Of a stretch of 64,000 nucleotides of DNA, positions 41,014 to 49,531 are shown piece after piece. The DNA comes from JAWKUK01 sp041398605. Its GTDB lineage: Bacteria > Planctomycetota > UBA1135 > GCA-002686595. The stretch covers positions 62,001-126,000 of the forward strand of contig JAWKUK010000018.1 in NCBI GenBank assembly GCA_041398605.1. The letters are read 5' to 3'. How positions within the stretch are numbered: position 1 is the stretch's first letter; each line of letters opens with the position of its first letter. A program made the translations under genes and the position numbers. Below the pieces are notes generated by a model. It did no database searches, was not told the origin of the DNA, and saw only the letters and a program-made list of their open reading frames with translations.

Positions 41014-42648
41014 ATGCGCCGCATCGCGATCATCAACCAGAAGGGCGGGGTTGGAAAGACCACCACCGCCGTCAACCTCGGGGCGGCGCTCGCGCGCCTC
41101 GGGCGCCGGGTGCTCGTGATCGACATGGACCCGCAGGCGAACGCGTCGACCAACCTCGGGGTCGACCTGGCGCCCGGAGCGCCGTCGACGTATTCGGTCC
41201 TGACCGGCGCGACGCTGCTCGGCGATGCCCTGCGGGCGACGCAGACCCCAAACCTGTGGCTGTTGCCGGCGCACCTCGACCTGTCGGGCGCTGAGCTCGA
41301 GCTCGCCGGCGCGATCGGCCGCGAGACGATCCTCCGTGACGCGCTCGACGAGTGGACCAACACACAGACGGCGCGCGACGGTACGCCGCCGGTCGACTAC
41401 GTGCTGCTCGACAATCCGCCGAGCCTCGGGCTGCTCTCCGTGAACGGGCTCGCGGCTGCGGACGAGGTCCTCATCGCCGTACAGACCGAGTTCTTCGCGC
41501 TCCAAGGGCTGTCGAAGCTCGTCGAGGTCGTGCAGCTCCTGCGTCGCAAGCTGAACCCGAAGCTCGAGATCACCGGCGTCCTCGCGTGCCTCTACGACAG
41601 CCGACTGCGCCTCGCGCGCGAGGTGCTCGCGGAGCTGCGCGCGCACTTCCCGGTGCAGTGCTTCCGGCAGACGATCGGCAAGAACGTGAAGCTCGCGGAG
41701 TGCCCGAGCTTCGCGCAAACGATCTTCGAGTACGCGCCTGAGTGCAACGGCGCCAAGGACCACCTGCGCGTCGCGGCAGAGGTCCTCGAGCGCGAGGCGC
41801 GCGACCCTGAGCTCCATGCGCGCGCGCTGCCCGCGCTCGACCCCGACGAGGTGCAGCGCGCGCTCGTCTCCGATGCACGTAGTGCAGCGTCCGCGTCCAC
41901 CGCTACAAGAGGCACTGACGCTACAGAAGGTGCCGACGCGGACCCCACGGAAGTGGGCACCGAGCTCCCGACCGACATAGGGCTCCCGACCGACACAGGG
42001 CTCTCGACCGACACAGGGCTCTCGACCGACACAGAGGTGCTGGCCGACGTGCTGCTCTTGCCTGTCGCGCCGCCGACCAGCGCCGTCGATGCTGTCGATG
42101 CTGTCGATGCCGTCGATGTCGACGACGCGGCCGAGACCGAGACCGCGCCGAGCGGCTCGCGCGTTGATGCGCGCGCCCCGACCGAGCCTGCGGCCAGCTC
42201 AGCGCCGACGGAGACCGCGGCGTCCGAGACCTCGCTCGGGCTCGAGCACGGAGGCGAGACCTCACTCGCGCTCCTCGAAGATGAGGCTGCAGAGGCCTCA
42301 CCTGCGGCGCTGCCGTCGAACGAGCGTGACGTCGAAGCCCAGACCTGGAGCGCGCCCGAGGCCCTGGACGCCGTCGAGCGACAGGGTGTGACCGCGCCGG
42401 AGGGCACGCCAGAAGGCGCAATCGAACCTGAGGTCACGTCCCATGTCGACCTCGCGCTCGAGCCTGCACAGCTCGGGCCCGTGATCGAGCCCGAGGCATC
42501 CGACGCGACGGACGTCGCGCTCGAGCCGGACCTCGTCCTGCTGCCCGCGGCGCCGCAGGCCCGCGCGCTGCCGGTGTCCGCGCGCCGCGACTACTTGGGC
42601 GAGGAGCGCGCGGTGCTCCCCACGCGGCGCGGTCCCCGCCACGCTTGA
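41014..42648 (+). CDS. parA: ParA-type ATPase with long acidic C-terminal tail
   Basis: 544 aa, ATG 41014. Residues 1-265 are a ParA/Soj MinD-superfamily ATPase: deviant Walker A NQKGGVGKTTTAVNL (KGGVGKTT at 10-17), DMDPQANASTNLG (Walker A'), DYVLLDNPPSLG (Walker B) and IGKNVKLAECPSFAQTIFEY. ParA forms DNA-bound dimers that move ParB-parS complexes. Residues about 270-544 are a long acidic, disordered, Ala/Thr/Glu/Pro-rich tail not seen in standard ParA (about 260 aa). It includes four near-identical GLSTDT-type units and VDAVDAVDAV. It ends in a short basic stretch (RRDYLGEERAVLPTRRGPRHA). parB is 13 kb away, which is unusual. Confidence 0.92.
   Translation: MRRIAIINQKGGVGKTTTAVNLGAALARLGRRVLVIDMDPQANASTNLGVDLAPGAPSTYSVLTGATLLGDALRATQTPNLWLLPAHLDLSGAELELAGAIGRETILRDALDEWTNTQTARDGTPPVDYVLLDNPPSLGLLSVNGLAAADEVLIAVQTEFFALQGLSKLVEVVQLLRRKLNPKLEITGVLACLYDSRLRLAREVLAELRAHFPVQCFRQTIGKNVKLAECPSFAQTIFEYAPECNGAKDHLRVAAEVLEREARDPELHARALPALDPDEVQRALVSDARSAASASTATRGTDATEGADADPTEVGTELPTDIGLPTDTGLSTDTGLSTDTEVLADVLLLPVAPPTSAVDAVDAVDAVDVDDAAETETAPSGSRVDARAPTEPAASSAPTETAASETSLGLEHGGETSLALLEDEAAEASPAALPSNERDVEAQTWSAPEALDAVERQGVTAPEGTPEGAIEPEVTSHVDLALEPAQLGPVIEPEASDATDVALEPDLVLLPAAPQARALPVSARRDYLGEERAVLPTRRGPRHA
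41965..42036 (+). repeat. 18-bp tandem repeat in parA tail
   Basis: Four copies of an 18-bp unit (CTCTCGACCGACACAGGG and variants) encoding L-P/S-T-D-I/T-G. In-frame length variation is possible. Confidence 0.85.
42085..42120 (+). repeat. 9-bp tandem repeat in parA tail
   Basis: Four copies of GTCGATGCT and variants encoding VDAVDAVDAVDV. Confidence 0.8.
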
Positions 42649-42684
42649 GCCGCGGGTCTGCGCGATCCAAACGAGCGACTGGAC

Positions 42685-43833
42685 ATGGCAGCCCATCTGC
42701 GCATCGGCATCATCTGCCACCCGACGTACGGCGGCTCCGGCGTCGTCGCGAGCGAGCTCGCCCTGACGCTGGCTGAGGCGGGGCATCGTGTCCACCTCTT
42801 CTCACACGCCACTCCGCCGCGCCTCGCCCGCGCGACACAGCCGGTCGAAGTGCACGTCGCACAGGGGATCCCTTACCCGCTGTTCGAGTCCCCTCCGCAC
42901 GACCTCGCGATCACGTCGCGCGTGCTCGACGTGCACCGCGTCGAAGGCCTCGACGTGGTCCACGCGCACTACGCGATCCCGCACGCGATCAGCGCCCTCG
43001 TCGCGCGGGAAGCGGCGCGCTCCGCGCGCGACGAGCCCGTGCCCCGGGTCATCACGACGCTGCACGGAACGGACATCACGCTGGTCGGGAATGACCCCTC
43101 GTACGCGCCGCTGACGCAGTACGCGCTGACCGGCAGCGACGCGGTGACGTCCGTTTCGCTCGACCTTGCGCGGCGCACGGCGGCCAACTTCGTCGAGACT
43201 CCGGTGTGCGGCATCGAGGTCATCCCGAACTTCGTCGACCTCGCTGAGTTCCACCCAATGCCGCGCCATCCTGGGCCGCCGACGGCGGTGCACGTCTCGA
43301 ACTTCCGGCGCGTCAAGCGTGTGCCGTTCCTCGTCGAGGCGTTCGCAGACGCGCTGCAAGAGGTCGAGGCGCGCCTCGTGCTCGTCGGCGATGGTCCAGA
43401 CCAGGACGAAGCCCGTCGTGTCGCGCGCGCGCGCGGCGTGACCGATCACGTGACCTTCCTCGGGCTGCGCGACGCGCTGCCAGAGCTGCTCGCGCCCGCC
43501 GACCTGTTCTGCCTGTCCAGCGCAGAGGAGTCGTTCGGTCTGTCAGCGCTCGAGGCGATGGCCTGCGGCACCGCGGTCCTTGGCACGCGCGTCGGCGGCG
43601 TCGCCGAGGTCGTCGTCGATGGCGTCACGGGCACGCTCGTCGGCGCAGACGACCGCGCGGCCTACGCCCGCGCGCTCATCACGCACTTCACCGATCTCGA
43701 GCGCACGCATGCGATGGGTCGCGCCGCGCGTGAGCGCGCCGCGAGCAAGTTCGAGCGGCGCGCGGTCGTCGGCCAGTACGTCGACCTCTATGAGCGCGTG
43801 CTCCAGCGCGCGAAGTCGCCGGGCGATTGCTGA
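42685..43833 (+). CDS. bshA: N-acetyl-alpha-glucosaminyl L-malate synthase BshA
   Basis: 382 aa, ATG 42685. A GT4 glycosyltransferase with the BshA-specific N-terminus IGIICHPTYGGSGVVASELA and VHAHYAIPHAISA, then TTLHGTDITLVGNDPSY, SVSLDLARRTAANF, VIPNFVDLAEF, VHVSNFRRVKRVPFLVEAF and the GT4 EX7E region (SSAEESFGLSALEAMACG). It condenses UDP-GlcNAc with L-malate, the first step of bacillithiol synthesis. Its TGA overlaps the ATG of the cysteine desulfurase (TGATG), so the two are translationally coupled. It is separated from bshC-bshB1 by the HEAT and parA genes. Confidence 0.92.
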   Translation: MAAHLRIGIICHPTYGGSGVVASELALTLAEAGHRVHLFSHATPPRLARATQPVEVHVAQGIPYPLFESPPHDLAITSRVLDVHRVEGLDVVHAHYAIPHAISALVAREAARSARDEPVPRVITTLHGTDITLVGNDPSYAPLTQYALTGSDAVTSVSLDLARRTAANFVETPVCGIEVIPNFVDLAEFHPMPRHPGPPTAVHVSNFRRVKRVPFLVEAFADALQEVEARLVLVGDGPDQDEARRVARARGVTDHVTFLGLRDALPELLAPADLFCLSSAEESFGLSALEAMACGTAVLGTRVGGVAEVVVDGVTGTLVGADDRAAYARALITHFTDLERTHAMGRAARERAASKFERRAVVGQYVDLYERVLQRAKSPGDC

Positions 43834-45026
43834 TGGCGCGGATCCACCTGGACCACAACGCGACGACCCCGCTGCGGGCGGAGGCGCGCGAGGCCCTGCT
43901 CGGCGCGCTCGACGCCCTCGCGGGCAACCCATCGTCGGTCCACGCGGGCGGCCGGGCCGCGCGCGCGATGCTGGATGACGCGCGGGAGCGGATCGCTGGC
44001 GCGCTCGGCGTCCTCGAGGACGACCTGATCTTCACGTCGGGCGGCACCGAAGCGGACAATCTCGCGCTCTTCGGCACGCTGCGGGCCGCCGATGCGGGCT
44101 CCGCGCCCCGTGCCAATGCCCCCGCCGGCGCCGTGGCCCGGGCCGGCCTCGTAACGACCCTGGTCGAGCACTCCGCGGTGCTCGAGGCGGCACACCAGCT
44201 CGCGCGCGAGGGGCACCCCGTGCGCTTTGTCGGCGTGGGCCCGAGCGGGCGCCCCGACCTCGACGAGGTCGTCAGAGCGGCCGAAGGCGCCGCGCTCGTG
44301 TCGGTGATGGCCGCGAACAACGAGGTCGGCTGCACGACGGACATCGGCGCGCTGGTCGCGGCGCTGCGGGAGCGCTACGGCGCTCGCGCGCCGCGGGTCC
44401 ACACCGACGCGGTACAAGCGCTTGGCAAAGTGCCGCTCGACCTGGCTGGGGCGGGGGTCCACCTGGCGAGCTTCTCTGCCCACAAGGTCGGCGCGCCGGT
44501 CGGGGTAGGGCTCCTGGTCCGTCGGGATCGCGCTCCGCTGCAACCGATGTTGTTCGGCGGCGGCCAAGAGGCTGCGCTGCGGCCAGGGACCGAGAACGTC
44601 GCAGCGGTGCACGCGTTTGCTGTCGCCCTCGAGCTGGCCGTCGCAGAGCAAGCGGAGTTCGCCACGCGCGCCCGGCGACATGTGGAGAACCTGTGGATGG
44701 GCGTGCAGAACGCGGTCCCCGGGGCGCGCATCCTCGGCCCCACTCTCGACGATCCAGAACGGCTCCCGAACACGCTGAGCGTGCTGTTGCCCGAGACGGA
44801 CGGACGAACCCTGATCACGCGCCTAGACCTCGCTGGGCTCGAAGGATCGGCTGGATCCGCCTGTGCGAGTGGTTCGCTGGAGCCTTCACATGTTGTGCTC
44901 GCGCTCGGACAAGGCCGCGCAGAGGCGCGTGCGGCGCTGCGCCTCTCCACCGGACATGCGACACACGACGCGGAAATCACACACGCTGTGGAGATCTTGT
45001 CGAGAACGTTGGGCAAAGCGCCGTAA
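43833..45026 (+). CDS. Cysteine desulfurase (NifS/IscS family)
   Basis: 397 aa, ATG 43833 within the bshA stop. PLP-dependent class V aminotransferase fold: HLDHNATTPLRAEA, TSGGTEADNLAL, SVMAANNEVGCTTDI and VHTDAVQALGKVPLDL. The PLP lysine is in SFSAHKVGAPVGVGLL and the active-site cysteine in GSACASGSLEPSHV. It takes sulfur from cysteine for Fe-S clusters, thiolation or related pathways. No iscU or other Fe-S genes are adjacent. Coupling to bshA is notable, as bacillithiol also uses cysteine. Group (IscS-like or NifS-like) is not resolved. The dnaA promoter lies just downstream. Confidence 0.93.
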   Translation: MARIHLDHNATTPLRAEAREALLGALDALAGNPSSVHAGGRAARAMLDDARERIAGALGVLEDDLIFTSGGTEADNLALFGTLRAADAGSAPRANAPAGAVARAGLVTTLVEHSAVLEAAHQLAREGHPVRFVGVGPSGRPDLDEVVRAAEGAALVSVMAANNEVGCTTDIGALVAALRERYGARAPRVHTDAVQALGKVPLDLAGAGVHLASFSAHKVGAPVGVGLLVRRDRAPLQPMLFGGGQEAALRPGTENVAAVHAFAVALELAVAEQAEFATRARRHVENLWMGVQNAVPGARILGPTLDDPERLPNTLSVLLPETDGRTLITRLDLAGLEGSAGSACASGSLEPSHVVLALGQGRAEARAALRLSTGHATHDAEITHAVEILSRTLGKAP

Positions 45027-45071
45027 GTCGTTGCACCGCATGGGCAGAGGTGGAACGTTCGCGGGTCGACG

Positions 45072-45100
45072 TTGACGGCGCACCTGGGCGGGTTTGTAAT
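45072..45100 (+). promoter_or_regulatory. Predicted dnaA promoter
   Basis: TTGACG (45072-45077), 17-bp spacer, TGTAAT (45095-45100); five of six matches to each sigma70 hexamer. It lies 92 bp upstream of the dnaA GTG at 45192. Confidence 0.7.
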
Positions 45101-45191
45101 CCCTTCACGACCCGTGCGCGTCAGCCCATGATGTGCGCACCATCGGGCTCGGCTCCGTCCCCCCAAGCCACGTCGGCCCCGCACGGCTGAC

Positions 45192-47297
45192 GTGGAGTTC
45201 ACTGCCCCCGCGAGGAGCATGCACCCCGACGACCTCAACGCTCGTTCCGTCCGCTTTGACGGCGGAACCTCGCATCACATGGGTGGCAGGCCTGTGGAGG
45301 GGCGGCCTGTGGAGGGGCAGCCTGTCGAGCGCCGGTGGTCCGCAGAGGGCGTCGGCCCGGCTGGCGCACGACCCGAAATGCACCTGCGGGCCTTCGAAGA
45401 GGCGCCCCCCAGGGACCTCCCCGAGCCGAGCGCGCCCCGCGCCGTCGACGCCCCGAGGCCGTCGCTCTTCCCGACCGAGGACGAAGATCGCGGCGACGCC
45501 CGCGCCCAAGAGCGCCCGCCAGGGCTGTCACAGACCCCGGTGCACGATCCGGGCGTCATCGAGCGGGAGCGCTCGATTGAGGGTCACGATGCCGGCGCTC
45601 CGATCGCCGAGGGCGCGATCCTCGGCGAGCTCTCAGCGGCCATCGCGATCGGCCTGTCCCGGCGCCTGTCGCCTGAGCAATACGCGACCTGGTTCCGGCG
45701 GGTGCGCCTCGTGAAGCTCGATGAGCGCGCGGCCATCTTTGCAGTGCCGAACGAGTTCGCGCGCGAGTGGATCGCGAGCTATTACCTCGAGCCGATGGCC
45801 GCCGCCGTTCAGGCGAGCCTCGGCGTCAAGCGTCGCGTCGAGCTGCGCGTCGATCCCGAGGCCGCGGTCGAGCACACCGCGCTCGAGTCCGGCACCCCGG
45901 AGGTCGCGGCCGAGCGCGGGCCTGTCGATGACGCTGGCCCCTTCGGCGCTGGTCACTCGACGGGTCAGTCCGCTGACCACCCGGCGTCGGCTGCCTGGAC
46001 GGACGGACGCCGCTCCGAGCACGAGGAGCGCCACCAGGAGCGCCGCGGCTCCTACTCGCAAGGATCGTCGTTGGGGCACCAGCAAGGGGCGTCCGAGCCG
46101 CACGGTGCCCAGGCGCGGTCCGAGCGCGATGCGCTCCCGCGCGACGCACAGCAGCGCGCCGGCTTCCTGCACGAGACACAGCGGCGCGACCCCCTCCCGC
46201 GTGAGGCGCCGGCGCGGGAGCGCAAGAACATCGCCCCGAGCGGCCGGGACGCGTTGCTGCACTCGAACCGCGACATCGTCCTGAACCCGCGCTACACCTT
46301 CGAGCACTACGTCGTGGGTCCTTGCAACCGGTTCGCCCATGCCGCTGCGATGGGCGCCGCCGAGCACCCCGGGCGCGCATACAACCCGCTGTTCTTGCAC
46401 GGGCGCGTCGGGGTCGGCAAGACCCACCTGTTGCAGGCGCTCTGCTTCATGATCCTGGATCGACAGCCCTCGGCGCGGATCCTCTACCTCTCGTGCGAGA
46501 CGTTCGTGAACCACTTCATCAACGCGCTGGAGAACGGCGACCTGATGGAGTTCCGCGACAAGTATCGCAACGTCGACGTCCTCGTCGTGGACGACATCCA
46601 GCTGCTCGCCAACAAGGAGCGCACGCAGGAGGAGTTCTTCCACACGTTCAACACGCTCTACAACGCGGGCAAGCAGATCGTCCTGTCGTCGGATTCGCCG
46701 CCAAAGGACATCCCCACGCTCCAAGACCGGCTCGTCTCACGCTTCAAGTGGGGCATGGTGACCGAGGTCTCCCCGCCGTGCTTCGAGACGCGGGTCGCCA
46801 TCGTGAAGCGCAAGGGTCGCGAGCGCGGCCGAGAAGTGCCCGACGAGGTCGCCCAGTTCATCGCCGAGCACATCGAGGAGAACGTGCGCGAGCTCGAGGG
46901 CGCCGTCACGCGCCTGCTCGGTTATGCCGGTATCACGGCGCAGACGATCGACGTCACGCTCGCCCGCAACGCGTTGGCGGACTTGATCGAGGTCCAGCGC
47001 GGGGCCCCCACGATGGATGACATCGTCGCGACGGTCACCGGCCACTTCTCGGTGAAGCTGTCGGACCTGCAGTCCAAGCGCCGCACCGCCGCGATCGCCT
47101 ATCCGCGGCAGGTCGGAATGTTCCTCGCGCGACGCATCACACGCCATTCGCTCGAGGAGATCGGCGGCTTCTTCGGGGGGCGCGACCACACGACGGTGCT
47201 CTACGCCGTCGACAAGATCGCGAAGCTGTGCGACAAGGACCCAGACACAGCCAAGCTGGTCGGCGGCCTGCTCGAGAAGCTCACCGGCAAGCGGTGA
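45192..47297 (+). CDS. dnaA: Replication initiator DnaA with long N-terminal extension
   Basis: 701 aa with a GTG at 45192 (next ATG 45219). Domain I is at residues 143-221 (LSPEQYATWFRRVRLVKL); a Gly/Arg/Glu linker spans 222-360. The AAA+ domain III begins near 363 (LNPRYTFEHYVVGPCN) with Walker A GRVGVGKTHL, Walker B VLVVDDIQLL and box VII-like residues. Domain IV ends with the DnaA-box-reading GGRDHTTVLYAVDKI. A typical DnaA is about 450 aa. Here about 140 residues precede domain I, including GRPVE-GRPVE-GQPVE repeats, so either the extension is real or translation starts later. It binds DnaA boxes and unwinds oriC. Confidence 0.96.
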   Translation: MEFTAPARSMHPDDLNARSVRFDGGTSHHMGGRPVEGRPVEGQPVERRWSAEGVGPAGARPEMHLRAFEEAPPRDLPEPSAPRAVDAPRPSLFPTEDEDRGDARAQERPPGLSQTPVHDPGVIERERSIEGHDAGAPIAEGAILGELSAAIAIGLSRRLSPEQYATWFRRVRLVKLDERAAIFAVPNEFAREWIASYYLEPMAAAVQASLGVKRRVELRVDPEAAVEHTALESGTPEVAAERGPVDDAGPFGAGHSTGQSADHPASAAWTDGRRSEHEERHQERRGSYSQGSSLGHQQGASEPHGAQARSERDALPRDAQQRAGFLHETQRRDPLPREAPARERKNIAPSGRDALLHSNRDIVLNPRYTFEHYVVGPCNRFAHAAAMGAAEHPGRAYNPLFLHGRVGVGKTHLLQALCFMILDRQPSARILYLSCETFVNHFINALENGDLMEFRDKYRNVDVLVVDDIQLLANKERTQEEFFHTFNTLYNAGKQIVLSSDSPPKDIPTLQDRLVSRFKWGMVTEVSPPCFETRVAIVKRKGRERGREVPDEVAQFIAEHIEENVRELEGAVTRLLGYAGITAQTIDVTLARNALADLIEVQRGAPTMDDIVATVTGHFSVKLSDLQSKRRTAAIAYPRQVGMFLARRITRHSLEEIGGFFGGRDHTTVLYAVDKIAKLCDKDPDTAKLVGGLLEKLTGKR
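45289..45333 (+). repeat. 15-bp tandem repeat near dnaA 5' end
   Basis: Two perfect copies and one degenerate copy of GGCCTGTGGAGGGGC, encoding GRPVE, GRPVE and GQPVE-type units. Each contains TGTGGA, the core of a DnaA box in reverse. Confidence 0.7.
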
Positions 47298-47346
47298 CCC
47301 GCCGAGCGCGAGGTCCGCTCCACGCGCCGGTGACGCGTTTGAGCAC

Positions 47347-47390
47347 CGCCGACGAGGCGCGCCGTGTGCACGGCGCGCCTCGTCGGCGTT
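47347..47390 (+). terminator. Stem-loop terminator after dnaA
   Basis: Perfect 19-bp inverted repeat (47347-47365 with 47370-47388, arm CGCCGACGAGGCGCGCCGT) with a GTGC loop, followed by TTCAG. It is a very stable hairpin with a weak U tract. Confidence 0.7.
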
Positions 47391-47455
47391 CAGCGAGCGC
47401 CCAGAGCGAGCGCACGAGTCGAGCATGGGGAGGGCGCCCTCCAGCGCGCGCTCGC

Positions 47456-47740
47456 TCCACACCTTCTCCCCGTGCAATTCACCTTGGACGCGCACGGAAT
47501 CCACGTGGAGAACCGCGGTTATCCACGTTGAATCCCCGTGTTGTGGACAGCGTCAAATCGGGGAGAGGCGGTGATGGGCTGTGGAGCGGGCTGTGGGCGG
47601 ATCGAGGGCGAACCTGTGCACAAACAGGGGAGTCTCCGGGCCCAGCGCTCCGCCCGTTCCACCCCGGTTGAGGAGCGTGGAAGACCACCCCGGTTCTCCC
47701 CGGTTCCCCCACAGCCCGTGGGCCGTCCTCCACAGCGAAC
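47456..47740. other. Candidate replication origin (oriC) with DnaA-box-like sites
   Basis: Between dnaA and dnaN, a 696-bp gap without a convincing gene. It contains TTATCCACG (47519-47527, 8 of 9 to the DnaA box) and TGTGGACAG (47542-47550). TGTGCACAA (47615-47623) is 8 of 9 on the other strand when the variable position is allowed. There are also TCCACA cores at 47456 and 47729 and TGTGGA at 47580. The dnaA-dnaN gap is a common oriC position. No long AT-rich unwinding stretch is visible, only moderately less GC sequence near 47745-47790. Confidence 0.5.
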
Positions 47741-47993
47741 CCACGCGCATAAGTCCTTTCCAGGAAGAGGTTTACGTCATGCGATCGAGCACCATTCCAG
47801 GTTGCCGCGGACCATGACTGCTGAGAAGATGATCTCTGATGGAGGCGCAGTGGGGAACCACGCGCCAGGGTCAGATCGAGAGCGCCGATCCGACCTGCAC
47901 GCTCGACGAGGATCACGCTCCGCACACGCGCGACAGGCACCTCGACGGGGACCCCGTTTCCATTCCCCCACCGGACCCCGAGATCAAGCACCT

Positions 47994-49097
47994 ATGAAGG
48001 TCACCTGCGACCGAGAGAAGCTCCGCGAGGGGCTCGCCATCGTGAACGGCGTCGTGCCGACGAAGAGCACCAAGCCAATCCTCGAGAACGTCTATCTCGT
48101 CGCGACCGATCACACGCTCGAGCTCGTCGGCTCGGACCAAGAGGTCTCGGTCCGATATCGCATCGATGACGTCGAAGTGGCGGACCCGGGGCCGGCGTTG
48201 GTCCCGGCGCGCGTCGCGTTCGACTTCGTCCGTGACTTGTCGGGTGAGACCATCACGCTGGACAGCACCTCGGGCACCAAGTGCATCCTCACCAGTGGCG
48301 CTGACCGCTGCGAGCTCGTCGTGGCGGATCACGATGAGTACTCGCCGATCGCGCGCTTCGAGGACCACGCGTCGATCTCCGTCCAAGGCGGCAATTTCAC
48401 GCGCCTCGTCGGACGCACAGCGTTTGCCGCGGCCCGCGAGCCAGGACGCTATGCGATGCACGGCGTGTTGGTCTTGCTCGCCGACGACAAGCTGACGTTC
48501 ATCGGCACGGACGGGCGCAGGCTCTCGAAGGCCTCGATCCCTGTCGATATGGGCGGCGCGCCGCCGTGCCAAGCGATCGTGCCGACAAAGGGCATGCAGC
48601 TCTTTTGCCGCGTCATCCAGGACCCGCTCGACCAGATCCACTTCGTCATCCGCGAGAACCAGGTCGGCCTGCGCTCGCGCAACGCCGAGACGTTCGCGCG
48701 CCTCATCGACGGTGAATATCCGCGCTACGAATCGGTCATCCCGGCCCACTGCAGTCACTCCTTCGAGGCCGACCCAGAGCTCCTAGGCCGCAAGTTGCGG
48801 CTCGTGGCCAACGTCTCGGGCGACGAGCAGCGCGCTGTGCGCCTCAGGCTGCGCCAAGGCGAGCTCGAGCTCTTCGGCCGCGCCTCCGGGCGCGGGAATG
48901 CGACGGCGAACCTCGAGGTGGATTACAAAGGCGAGGAGACCGAGATCGCCTTCAACCCCGAGTTCGTGCTCGACGGCCTCAAGAACGGCGACAGTGATCG
49001 CATTCGAGTCGAGTTCGAGAACCGCACCTCTCCCGGCAAGTTCCTGCTCGGGGAGGAGCACATCTACATCGTGATGCCGATCACCTTCGACGCGTGA
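47994..49097 (+). CDS. dnaN: DNA polymerase III beta sliding clamp
   Basis: 367 aa, ATG 47994. It shows the three-domain clamp signature: MKVTCDREKLREGLAIVNGVV, PILENVYLVATDHTLELVGSD, then FTRLVGRTAFAAARE, RYAMHGVLVLLADDKLTFIGTDGRRL, and C-terminal FNPEFVLDGLKN and EEHIYIVMPITFD. Length is normal. It forms a ring dimer that tethers DNA polymerase III and other proteins to DNA. It opens a three-gene operon; its TGA overlaps the GTG of dciA by 4 bp. No Shine-Dalgarno is obvious. Confidence 0.97.
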   Translation: MKVTCDREKLREGLAIVNGVVPTKSTKPILENVYLVATDHTLELVGSDQEVSVRYRIDDVEVADPGPALVPARVAFDFVRDLSGETITLDSTSGTKCILTSGADRCELVVADHDEYSPIARFEDHASISVQGGNFTRLVGRTAFAAAREPGRYAMHGVLVLLADDKLTFIGTDGRRLSKASIPVDMGGAPPCQAIVPTKGMQLFCRVIQDPLDQIHFVIRENQVGLRSRNAETFARLIDGEYPRYESVIPAHCSHSFEADPELLGRKLRLVANVSGDEQRAVRLRLRQGELELFGRASGRGNATANLEVDYKGEETEIAFNPEFVLDGLKNGDSDRIRVEFENRTSPGKFLLGEEHIYIVMPITFDA

Positions 49098-49531
49098 GTC
49101 ACGACGGTGAACCCAGCGGCACGAGATCGGGTGGCCCCGCCGCGGGCGACCCGAGCCTCGGAGGCCCTGCGGCACGCGCCCCTTACACACGCGTGCGCGA
49201 GCCGCAGGCGCCGAGCTCGATCGAGCGCGGCGGTCGGCCTGCTCCCCTCGGGGAAGCGGTCCGGCGCTACCTCGCGGCCGCGGGGCTCACCCAGCGCCGC
49301 AAGGACGCCTCCATCTACGCCGCTTGGGACGAAGCCGTCGGCCCAACCCTAGCGCTCACGGCGCGCGCGACGAGCTTCCAAAAGGGTCAGCTCGTTGTCG
49401 AAGTCGCCTCGTCTGCCCTCCTTCAAGAGCTCGTCGGCTTCTCCGGCGAGGGGTATCGCGCCCGCGCGAACCAACTCCTTGCCAGCCCTCTGATCCGCCG
49501 CGTCACCTTCCGACTGCGCCGCCGCACATGA
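49094..49531 (+). CDS. dciA: DciA/DUF721 helicase-loader-like protein
   Basis: 145 aa, GTG 49094 overlapping the dnaN stop. After a disordered Gly/Pro-rich N-terminus (residues 1-50), the DUF721 fold follows: LGEAVRRYLAAAGLTQR, IYAAWDEAVGPTLALTARATSF, GQLVVEVASSALLQELVGF. DciA is the ancestral loader of the replicative helicase DnaB in bacteria that lack DnaC or DnaI. The location between dnaN and gyrB is typical in several phyla and supports the assignment. The TGA overlaps the gyrB ATG. Confidence 0.88.
   Translation: MSHDGEPSGTRSGGPAAGDPSLGGPAARAPYTRVREPQAPSSIERGGRPAPLGEAVRRYLAAAGLTQRRKDASIYAAWDEAVGPTLALTARATSFQKGQLVVEVASSALLQELVGFSGEGYRARANQLLASPLIRRVTFRLRRRT

Noticed and set aside
47499..47514. 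parS-like sequence near the oriC candidate
   Set aside because: Only 11 of 16 matches and both outer arms are lost.
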